A stretch of 6,991 nucleotides of DNA from Wenzhouxiangella sp. (GTDB lineage Bacteria > Pseudomonadota > Gammaproteobacteria > Xanthomonadales > Wenzhouxiangellaceae). Shown one piece after another: positions 1-6,078 of the stretch; position 1 is the first letter of the stretch; the number at the start of each line of letters is the position of its first letter. Under the pieces are notes generated by a model that searched no databases, was not told the origin of the DNA, and saw nothing but the letters and a program-made list of their open reading frames with translations. Position numbers and translations under genes: made by a program. The DNA lies in assembly GCA_007127425.1 (NCBI GenBank), contig SKZJ01000319.1, forward strand, positions 1 to 6,991, given 5' to 3'.

Positions 1-2
1 TC

Positions 3-1322
3 ATGAACAGGGCGACCTTCCAACTTGCAGCCATCACCATGCTGGCCGGGCTGGTGGCCTGCCAGGCGCAGTCGGGCGCCGATGGCGCCGAACCGGTTGT
101 GCGCTGGAATGAGCCGGTAGAGGTCGCCTCGGGCCAGGCCTTCCGAGGCCCTTGGCAAATGAACGATTCCGAATTTTTATATGTCGATGACCCCGCGGTC
201 GCGCTGTCCGCTGACGGCGCCTTCATGGCCTGGGTGGACAACGCCGAACAGAACGTGTTCTTCCAGCGTTTCGACAACGATGGGGCGGCGCAACTGGACG
301 AGCCGGTCGATGTCTCCGGCAGCGGTGAGATCTTTTCCTGGCTGCCCCGGGTTGCCGTCGAGGGCGAGACCGTCATTGTCGCCTGGCAGGAGATCCTGTT
401 CACCGGCGGCTCTCACGGCGGCGAAATCCTGGTGGCCCGATCCGAAGACGGCGGGCGCACGTTCGCCGACCCGATCAACCTGTCCGACACCACCGCCGGC
501 GCCGGCAAGGGTCGGCTGACCCGACAGCGCTGGGACAACGGCAGCCTCGACCTGCTGCTCGCGGCGGGACGTGTCGTGGTTGCCTGGACCGAATACGAGG
601 GTGCCTTGCGTGTGGCGACTTCAAACGATGACGGGCAAAGCTTTGACGAAGCCGTTCACGTTGCCGGCGACGATACAGCGCCGACCCGCGCGCCGGCGCT
701 GGCCGCCGGTCCCGACGGTCGGTTCTGGCTGGCGTGGACGGCAGGCGACGACGCATCGGCCGACATTCACCTGGCCTCGAGTGATGGTCCCGCTGCCGGG
801 TTTTCGAATGCCCGGCGCATTCACGCATCCAGCGATCATGCCGACAGCCCGGTGTTGGCCGCGACCTCGGAAGGCCGTATTCACCTGGCCTGGACGGCGA
901 GCGACGGCGCCCCGTTCCGCAACAGCCGCATCGTCTACGCGCACGATGCCGACGGATCGGGTTCGTTCAGCGAGCCCGTGGTGATTTCGGGCGAGATCAT
1001 GGGCGCCTACCCGCAACTGGCCGCGAGGGGTGACCGGGTGCTGGTGAGCTGGGAGCGCGTGCCTGATCGCAATGCGCGACCGCGTGGCCTGGGATACGCC
1101 TCGTCCAGCGACGGCGGCGAGCACTTCAGCCAACCGGCCGAGGTGCCCGGCAGCGCGCGTGAGGAACATGCGGTCAACGGCGGTAATCAGGGCCTGTTGA
1201 TGCGCAAGCTCGACTTGGCCGACGACGGCCGGGTGCTACTCGGACATGCGACGTTTCGCGAGGGCGAGTCCTCCGCCGTGTGGTTGCTGCAGGGGCAGTG
1301 GCGGTCGTTGACTGACGAGTAA
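3..1322 (+). CDS. Exported lipoprotein with BNR/Asp-box repeats (sialidase-like beta-propeller)
   Basis: 439 residues. The N-terminus is a lipoprotein signal peptide: a short basic start, a hydrophobic stretch, then a lipobox L-V-A-C with Cys20 as the probable lipidated residue. The mature chain therefore probably sits on the periplasmic side of a membrane. The body carries Asp-box motifs (S-x-D-x-G-x-x-F) at about residues 147-154 and 207-214, variants near 259-267 and 316-322, and another at 368-375. These alternate with strands of the form hydrophobic-hydrophobic-A/S-W (around 193-196, 242-245, 294-297, 347-350). That periodicity is typical of BNR beta-propellers. I do not see the FRIP motif of true sialidases, so catalytic activity should not be assumed; a binding or scaffolding role is equally possible. 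The start lies two bases inside the window, so its promoter and RBS are not visible and a longer start cannot be excluded. It is convergent with the next gene. Confidence 0.8.
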   Translation: MNRATFQLAAITMLAGLVACQAQSGADGAEPVVRWNEPVEVASGQAFRGPWQMNDSEFLYVDDPAVALSADGAFMAWVDNAEQNVFFQRFDNDGAAQLDEPVDVSGSGEIFSWLPRVAVEGETVIVAWQEILFTGGSHGGEILVARSEDGGRTFADPINLSDTTAGAGKGRLTRQRWDNGSLDLLLAAGRVVVAWTEYEGALRVATSNDDGQSFDEAVHVAGDDTAPTRAPALAAGPDGRFWLAWTAGDDASADIHLASSDGPAAGFSNARRIHASSDHADSPVLAATSEGRIHLAWTASDGAPFRNSRIVYAHDADGSGSFSEPVVISGEIMGAYPQLAARGDRVLVSWERVPDRNARPRGLGYASSSDGGEHFSQPAEVPGSAREEHAVNGGNQGLLMRKLDLADDGRVLLGHATFREGESSAVWLLQGQWRSLTDE

Positions 1323-1346
1323 AAAACGCCCGACCGGGGCCGGGCG
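1321..1346 (-). terminator. Intrinsic terminator of the minus-strand cupredoxin-like gene
   Basis: Read on the minus strand, a perfect 6-bp stem (CGCCCG at 1346-1341, CGGGCG at 1332-1327) closes an 8-base loop and is followed at once by six T residues (1326-1321). There is no T-tract in the plus direction, so it should act only on minus-strand transcription. The T-tract overlaps the last two bases of the stop codon of the convergent lipoprotein gene. Confidence 0.75.
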
Positions 1347-1350
1347 AAAG

Positions 1351-1381
1351 AGACATGCTGTTGCGGGCCAACAGCTTGTCT
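1351..1381. repeat. Long inverted repeat between convergent genes
   Basis: AGACA (1351-1355) and GCTGTTG (1357-1363) pair with CAACAGC (1369-1375) and TGTCT (1377-1381), with a single mismatch (1356/1376) and a 5-base loop (1364-1368). In RNA from either strand this is a 12-bp hairpin. It has no T-tract, so it is probably a 3' stabilising hairpin rather than a terminator by itself. It lies just after the minus-strand stop codon and just before that gene's intrinsic terminator. Confidence 0.6.
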
Positions 1382-1386
1382 GGAGG

Positions 1387-1761
1387 TCAGCCACCGACAC
1401 CCACGTCGTACCAGGGGGTCGGGTTGATCGGGCAGCGGTAGCGGAAGCCATCAGCGGTGATCTCCACCTCGCTCACACCGGTTTCGCCCGGTTGCAGCGG
1501 AAACATGTCGAGTTGTTCATGGGTCTTGCCGTTCTGCAATTGCCAGCCGACGACCTTGTCGGCCTTGTTGGTGATCACAAAGCGATAGTTGCCCGGCTCC
1601 AGCCCGGCCAGCGTTTCCTCGGCAGCGAAGTAGCCGTTGTACTGGTCAAGGTGGATGGTGGTCACACCGTTCTCGGTCACCGGCGTTCCGGCAGCGGCCT
1701 GAAAGGCGAGCGTGATAGCGAAAACGAGTGTGGCAAGGGCCGAAAGGAATCTGGGTGTCAT
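1387..1761 (-). CDS. Small exported protein, cupredoxin-like without the usual copper ligands
   Basis: 124 residues. Residues 1-24 form a signal peptide with a cleavage site after an A-A-A type motif, so the product should be periplasmic. The mature 100 residues are mostly predicted beta strand. They contain a G-N-Y-R-F-V-I-T-N segment (57-65) and a late aromatic-Cys segment (Y108-R-C110-P) that resemble the strand order of cupredoxins. In copper-binding members a His follows the first Asn strand, and Cys-x(n)-His-x(n)-Met closes the site. Here only Cys110 is seen and the following residues are P-I-N-P-T-P-W. Copper binding is therefore doubtful. The start is supported by AGGAG (1774-1770 on the minus strand) 8 bases before the ATG. 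The gene is divergent from glrK and has its own terminator. The family call rests on pattern only and could be wrong; the reading frame, signal peptide and RBS are solid. Confidence 0.65.
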   Translation of the reverse strand: MTPRFLSALATLVFAITLAFQAAAGTPVTENGVTTIHLDQYNGYFAAEETLAGLEPGNYRFVITNKADKVVGWQLQNGKTHEQLDMFPLQPGETGVSEVEITADGFRYRCPINPTPWYDVGVGG

Positions 1762-1866
1762 CTAAGTCTCTCCTGGTTGAATGGAATCACGATGTCGTCG
1801 TGTGGCGAGCATTGTCTCCACCGTGCCCAATGACGCCTATCCGGAGAACTGCGTAATCCGGCCTGC

Positions 1867-1884
1867 TGTCGCCACCGGCCGACA
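1867..1884. promoter_or_regulatory. Perfect GlrR operator TGTC-N10-GACA upstream of glrK
   Basis: TGTCGCCACCGGCCGACA matches the published enteric GlrR consensus TGTC-N10-GACA at all eight fixed bases. It lies in the gap between the divergent cupredoxin-like gene and glrK, centred 136 bases before the glrK start codon. It could serve autoregulation of the glr operon or control of the divergent gene. No fully spaced sigma-54 promoter was found next to it on either strand, so the promoter it acts on is unclear. Confidence 0.6.
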
Positions 1885-1929
1885 CCAATTGGCCCGGGGA
1901 GATCGGGCGGGGCCCGGGCGCATGGCGTG

Positions 1930-1956
1930 TTGTTTGGCAAGCGCTTGCGCTACACT
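1930..1956 (+). promoter_or_regulatory. Possible promoter of the glr operon with a 12-bp palindrome
   Basis: A TACACT hexamer (1951-1956) is a plausible sigma-70 -10 box. The best upstream hexamer is TTGTTT (1930-1935), at a short 15-base spacing. Between them lies the perfect palindrome GCAAGCGCTTGC (1937-1948), placed where a repressor or activator could contact the promoter. The same bases look like a sigma-54 element (TGGCAAG then TTGCG), but GG and GC are separated by nine bases instead of the required ten. The start would be near 1963, about 88 bases downstream of the GlrR site centre. Confidence 0.35.
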
Positions 1957-2011
1957 GGGGAGCAACCGGGGGGTATTCGCGTCCGCGCGCTAATCCGGCA
2001 AATCGAAGGCC

Positions 2012-3529
2012 ATGCTGACCAGCCCCTTGACTTCCATTCCCGGCAAGTTTCGGCACCTTTTGCGTCAGGTGCGTCGTCGCACCCGCAGCCGATCGGTGCT
2101 GGAACTACTGTTGTTCGGGTTCATCCTGGTTGGTGCCCCGCTGATCGTCGGTCTGGTCATCGCCGGTCATCAGATCCGCACAGTCACCGGCCAGAGCGAG
2201 TACCTTTTCGAACGGACCACCGACCTCAACCGGATCTCCCAGGAACTGGCGCGCCAGTTGGTCGCGGTGGAGCGCGCGGTACGTCAGTACCGTGTACTGC
2301 ACGATCAAGAGGCAGAAGCCAGTCTCGCCCGCCAGCGCGAAGCTTTTTACCGCCGCGCCAGGATGCTCATGGCCATGGAACTGGAGCCTGACTTGCAGGA
2401 ACGGCTTGAGCAGTTGGTGGCCCGCGAGGCACTGTTGGCGGAGTCTGTTCTCACCGTCAACGACGGTGCGGAATGGCCGACAGCGCTGGCCCAGGGCTAT
2501 CGTGAACTGGAAGCCCTGTCCCGGGCCATCACCGACCAGGTCGATGAGATGGCTGGCCACGATCTGGAGCGGTTGGCCGGAATGGGCCGTAGTGCGCGTA
2601 CTACCTGGTTGGTGTTGGTGGGCATGATCGTGCCTCTTGCTATCGGACTGGCCCTGATCTTCACCGGCCTGATCAATCGTCCTGTACGGCGTCTCGACCA
2701 GGGCATTCGAGCCCTGGCCCAGGCGGACTCCGCACCCATCGAGCCGGTCAGTATGCCGCGTGACCTGCGTGCGCTCTCGGTCAGGCTGGAATGGGCGAGG
2801 CGACGCTTGCAGCGCATGGAGCGGGATCGCCAGCGTTTGCTGGGACAGGTATCACACGAGTTGAAAACGCCGCTCAGTGCCATCCGCGAAGGCGCCAGCC
2901 TGCTTGAGGAAGAATTGTTCGGGCCACTCAACGAACGCCAGAGCGAGGTGCTGGACATCGTTCGCGCCAATACCGGGCGTCTGCAGGACCAGATCGACTC
3001 CCTGTTGCGCTATAACCAGTTGCGCGGCGGCCTTGAATTGGAACTGGACCAGCAAGTGTCGCTCGACGACCTGGTCGATGAGCTGTTGAAAGATCATGCC
3101 CTGGAATTGACCGCGCGTACGATCAAGATTCAGTGCGCGATCGTGCCGAATCTCACGTTGACCGGGAACCACGATTTGCTGCGCACGGCGCTGGATAACC
3201 TGGTCTCCAACGCCATCAAGTATTCCCCCCTTGGTGGAGCGATCCGAATCTCGGCCGTGCGCGCAGAGACCTGTCTTTTGATCGAGGTGGCCGACCAGGG
3301 CGTCGGTATTGCGGCCGGGGACCGTCATCGCCTGTTTGAACCGTTCTATCGTGGTCAGGCCGCCGCCCAGGGCAGTATCCCGGGAAGCGGCTTGGGCCTG
3401 AGTATCTGTCGCAATCTGGTGGAGGCCCATGGCGGAGAGGTCGAGCTGGTGCCCCGCCCGGGCTGGAGCAGCGTCTTTCGGATCTGCCTGCCCGTCCATT
3501 CCAGCGAGGAGGTCGAGAATGAGAACTGA
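2012..3529 (+). CDS. glrK: GlrK (QseE)-type membrane sensor histidine kinase
   Basis: 505 residues, close to the roughly 475 of Escherichia coli GlrK. Transmembrane helix 1 is at about 29-52. A mostly helical periplasmic region of about 145 residues follows, then transmembrane helix 2 (about 198-221) and a HAMP segment (about 222-270). The HisKA domain has the phospho-accepting His282 in S-H-E-L-K-T-P-L. The ATPase domain shows the N box (N-L-V-S-N-A-I-K-Y, 396-404), the G1 box (D428-Q-G-V-G-I), the F box (F-E-P-F-Y, 442-446) and the G2 box (G-S-G-L-G-L-S-I, 458-465). All catalytic motifs are intact. It should autophosphorylate in response to an envelope signal and pass the phosphate to the GlrR encoded two genes downstream. 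The identification rests on domain layout plus the qseG and glrR neighbours. The RBS is weak: GAAGG lies only two bases before the ATG. Its end overlaps qseG by 11 bases. Confidence 0.9.
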   Translation: MLTSPLTSIPGKFRHLLRQVRRRTRSRSVLELLLFGFILVGAPLIVGLVIAGHQIRTVTGQSEYLFERTTDLNRISQELARQLVAVERAVRQYRVLHDQEAEASLARQREAFYRRARMLMAMELEPDLQERLEQLVAREALLAESVLTVNDGAEWPTALAQGYRELEALSRAITDQVDEMAGHDLERLAGMGRSARTTWLVLVGMIVPLAIGLALIFTGLINRPVRRLDQGIRALAQADSAPIEPVSMPRDLRALSVRLEWARRRLQRMERDRQRLLGQVSHELKTPLSAIREGASLLEEELFGPLNERQSEVLDIVRANTGRLQDQIDSLLRYNQLRGGLELELDQQVSLDDLVDELLKDHALELTARTIKIQCAIVPNLTLTGNHDLLRTALDNLVSNAIKYSPLGGAIRISAVRAETCLLIEVADQGVGIAAGDRHRLFEPFYRGQAAAQGSIPGSGLGLSICRNLVEAHGGEVELVPRPGWSSVFRICLPVHSSEEVENEN

Positions 3530-4059
3530 TACCGGTGTCGCCTTGTGGCTGGCGATCGCCCTGGGTTGTGCCTGGCCATCGGCCACCCTGGGTGAAGCGA
3601 CCCTGGCGGAAACGTCTGCCCTGAACCAGCCCACCGTCAGTGATGTGCTCGAGCGCATTGAGCGCTACCAGCGTGTCCAGCTACAGGAGCTGGACAACTG
3701 GCGTCAGGGACTGGAGCGCATGAATACGGTAGTCGCCGAACTTGAGCTGGCACTGCTCGAAGTCTACGGGCCGGAACCGGTGCGCCATCACCGCCGCGGC
3801 CTGGAGCGAATGTCCCGCCTGCATCAGGGCGAGGCGGGTCATCTGAGCGAGGACGTGCGCCATCTACTGCGGGTTCTGGCGACTCAACAGCAGTCACTCC
3901 TGAAAACCGAGGCCGGATGCCGCGAGCTTGAGTCCGAACTCGCCGAGGAAAGACATGAACACCGCGAAACGCAGAACAGGCTTCGGGCTCTGCGCATGAT
4001 TGAGCGGCAACTCGAGGACACTCAGTCGGAGACAGCCGAAAACGACGGGAGAGATGTCG

Positions 4060-4073
<14 letters not shown>
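3519..4073 (+). CDS. qseG: QseG-like exported coiled-coil protein of the glr operon
   Basis: 184 residues. The ATG at 3519 is chosen because GAGGAGG (3506-3512) lies six bases upstream and a signal peptide follows directly (hydrophobic residues 7-19). Cys17 is preceded by A-L-G, a weak lipobox; enteric QseG is an outer-membrane lipoprotein with a stronger one. If Cys17 is not lipidated, cleavage after the A-T-L-G region would release a soluble periplasmic protein. The rest is almost all charged helix, likely coiled coil, with a strong heptad-like region at about 120-170. The tail L-R-A-L-R-M-I-E-R-Q-L (155-165) resembles the corresponding L-x-x-L-x-x-I-E-R-Q-L region of Escherichia coli QseG as I recall it. 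In enterics QseG interacts with the sensor kinase QseE/GlrK. The position between the kinase and regulator genes and overlaps with both neighbours support the call; overall similarity is otherwise low. Confidence 0.75.
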
Positions 4074-5433
<1,360 letters not shown>

Positions 5434-5436
5434 GTC

Positions 5437-5454
5437 TGTCGCCAATCGGTGACA
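5437..5454. promoter_or_regulatory. Perfect GlrR upstream activator site 1
   Basis: TGTCGCCAATCGGTGACA is an exact TGTC-N10-GACA match and shares its first eight bases with the site upstream of glrK. It begins four bases after the glrR stop codon. It is centred about 168 bases upstream of the predicted sigma-54 start near 5614, a normal distance for an activator that loops to the polymerase. The same bases (5436-5455) form an 8-bp RNA hairpin with one G-U pair. Confidence 0.7.
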
Positions 5455-5462
5455 GCGGCTTT

Positions 5463-5494
5463 GGCCCGGCCTGTGGCATTCCGGGGCCTTTTCT
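5463..5494 (+). terminator. Probable intrinsic terminator of the glr operon
   Basis: GGCCCGG (5463-5469) pairs with CCGGGGCC (5481-5488), with one bulged G, closing an 11-base loop. TTTTCT follows. The T-tract is short, so termination may be partial. It lies between the two GlrR sites and would insulate the downstream sigma-54 unit from glr transcription. Confidence 0.6.
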
Positions 5495-5504
5495 CGTGCG
5501 GCGC

Positions 5505-5522
5505 TGTCGCCGTCAGGCAACA
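5505..5522. promoter_or_regulatory. Near-perfect GlrR upstream activator site 2
   Basis: TGTCGCCGTCAGGCAACA matches seven of the eight fixed bases of TGTC-N10-GACA (AACA in place of GACA) and begins TGTCGCC like the other two sites. It is centred about 100 bases upstream of the predicted sigma-54 transcription start and 68 bases downstream of site 1. Confidence 0.5.
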
Positions 5523-5533
5523 CTCCTTTGGCG

Positions 5534-5554
5534 CGGCACCGGGCACCCGGCACC
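5534..5554. repeat. Three tandem heptamers (S)GGCACC
   Basis: CGGCACC, GGGCACC and CGGCACC follow one another without a gap. The array sits between GlrR site 2 and the IHF-like site. Its function is unknown; it could bind another regulator or be simple sequence. Confidence 0.6.
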
Positions 5555-5567
5555 ATAACGTCCGATA

Positions 5568-5580
5568 TATCAGTCTCTTG
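5568..5580 (+). promoter_or_regulatory. Near-consensus IHF binding site
   Basis: TATCAGTCTCTTG matches the IHF consensus WATCAANNNNTTR except for one base (G for A at position 6). It lies in an A/T-rich island next to GATATATC (5564-5571), between the GlrR sites and the -24 element. That is where IHF bends DNA in many sigma-54 promoters, so that the distant activator reaches the polymerase. IHF is reported to assist GlrR at enteric glmY-type promoters. Confidence 0.5.
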
Positions 5581-5587
5581 CATGCTG

Positions 5588-5603
5588 TGGCATGGCTTTT
5601 GCA
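5588..5603 (+). promoter_or_regulatory. Sigma-54 promoter (-24/-12)
   Basis: TGGCATGGCTTTTGCA fits TGGCACG-N4-TTGCA with a single mismatch. The invariant GG (5589-5590) and GC (5601-5602) are separated by exactly ten bases. Transcription should start about 12 bases after the GC, near 5614, giving a leader of about 50 bases before the EF-hand protein gene. The two upstream GlrR sites and the IHF-like site complete a classical sigma-54 control region. Confidence 0.8.
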
Positions 5604-5613
5604 GATAGTGGGG

Positions 5614-5631
5614 CGAGTTGGCTGCAACTCG
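5614..5631 (+). other. 5'-leader stem-loop at the predicted transcription start
   Basis: CGAGTTG (5614-5620) and CAACTCG (5625-5631) form a perfect 7-bp stem with a GCTG loop, beginning at the base predicted as the sigma-54 start. A hairpin at the extreme 5' end is known to protect some bacterial mRNAs from 5'-dependent decay. That role is inferred here. Confidence 0.5.
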
Positions 5632-5664
5632 AACCAATCCACAACCAGTACAGGAGATGACGTG

Positions 5665-5910
5665 ATGACAACCTTCAAGCGATTCCCCATCCTGGTCTCG
5701 TCGGTGGCTGCGTTGGCCATGGCCACGGCCCTGGCCCTCGAGCTGCCGAGCTTTGAAGAACTCGATGCCGATGGTGACGGCTACATCAGCCGTTCGGAGG
5801 CCGCTGCCCTGCCTTGCCTGTCGAGCAACTACGACCGGGCCGGACGCAATGATGAGCGCGGCCTGAACCCGGGCGAGTACCGCCAGGCACTCGACCAGTT
5901 CTGTCGTTAA
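5665..5910 (+). CDS. Small exported EF-hand protein, predicted GlrR/sigma-54 target
   Basis: 81 residues. ATG 5665 is preferred because AGGAG (5652-5656) lies eight bases before it; the GTG at 5662 is an alternative in the same frame. Residues 1-25 form a signal peptide (basic start, long Ala/Leu/Val core, A-L-A cleavage region), so the mature product of about 56 residues should be periplasmic or secreted. Residues 34-45 are a canonical EF-hand loop, D-A-D-G-D-G-Y-I-S-R-S-E, with acidic residues at positions 1, 3, 5 and 12 for calcium. A second, degenerate loop-like segment follows (about 57-71, D-R-A-G-R-N-D-E-R-G-L-N). Cys51 and Cys80 could form a disulfide. I do not recognise a named gene. 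It stands alone between the sigma-54 promoter and the terminator at 6012-6039, which makes it the likely protein output of the neighbouring GlrKR system. Confidence 0.82.
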   Translation: MTTFKRFPILVSSVAALAMATALALELPSFEELDADGDGYISRSEAAALPCLSSNYDRAGRNDERGLNPGEYRQALDQFCR

Positions 5911-5914
5911 CGAA

Positions 5915-6008
5915 TCCGGTTCATCGCCTGGCGCAAGTGGAACACTGCAGGTTGCTCCCCTATCGACCTCGGCCTGCAGCGTCTGCAACCAGGCGCCCTC
6001 AAACCGGA
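5915..6008 (+). ncRNA. Nested structured RNA in the 3' region of the EF-hand gene (candidate 3'-derived sRNA)
   Basis: Three inverted repeats are nested around one centre. The outer is TCCGGTT (5915-5921) with AACCGGA (6002-6008). The middle is CGCCTGG (5925-5931) with CCAGGCG (5989-5995). The inner is CTGCAGGTTG (5945-5954) with CGGCCTGCAG (5970-5979), ten pairs including two G-U. Together they give 24 pairs over 94 bases, and the 15-base apical loop exposes C-T-C-C-C-C. The segment starts four bases after the stop codon and ends three bases before a strong terminator. A competing pairing, GGTTGC (5950-5955) with GCAACC (5985-5990), is also possible. No promoter of its own was seen, so it would be made as the 3' end of the EF-hand mRNA. 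It may be only an mRNA-stabilising 3' UTR. Confidence 0.4.
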
Positions 6009-6011
6009 CTT

Positions 6012-6039
6012 GGCCGGCCCACGTGGCCGGCCTTTTTTT
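6012..6039 (+). terminator. Strong intrinsic terminator after the EF-hand gene
   Basis: A perfect 8-bp stem, GGCCGGCC (6012-6019) with GGCCGGCC (6025-6032), closes a 5-base loop and is followed by seven T residues (6033-6039). There is no T-tract on the other strand. This is the best terminator in the window and ends the EF-hand transcript together with its structured 3' region. Confidence 0.92.
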
Positions 6040-6043
6040 GCTT

Positions 6044-6049
6044 TATGAT
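6044..6049 (+). promoter_or_regulatory. Possible -10 box of the solute-binding protein gene
   Basis: TATGAT lies just after the terminator T-tract, 29 bases before the start codon at 6079. No convincing -35 hexamer is present at 16-18 bases upstream, where the terminator stem lies, so the call is weak. Confidence 0.3.
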
Positions 6050-6078
6050 CCGGGCTGGTTCCGACAGGCACGCCCATC

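Noticed and set aside
1786..1802. Inverted repeat CACGA-N5-TCGTG in the leader of the cupredoxin-like gene
   Set aside because: Only five pairs around a five-base loop; common by chance in GC-rich DNA and not linked to any recognised signal.
1805..1829. Minus-strand sigma-54 promoter for the cupredoxin-like gene
   Set aside because: Two alignments were tried. One has a good -24 (GGGCACG) but AC in place of the required GC at -12. The other has GG-N10-GC but GGT instead of GGC and a poor -24. Neither is good enough to list, although the nearby GlrR site makes the region worth mapping.
5564..5609. Sigma-70 promoter overlapping the sigma-54 promoter (TTGCAT 5578-5583 with GATAGT 5604-5609, or TATATC as -10)
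   Set aside because: Spacing of 20 bases for the first pair and no -35 partner for the second; overlapping dual promoters of the glmY type are not supported here.
5614..5664. A glmY-like sRNA directly downstream of the sigma-54 promoter
   Set aside because: Only one small hairpin and no terminator lie before the strong RBS and the EF-hand gene, so this reads as an mRNA leader. The structured RNA candidate is at the 3' end instead.
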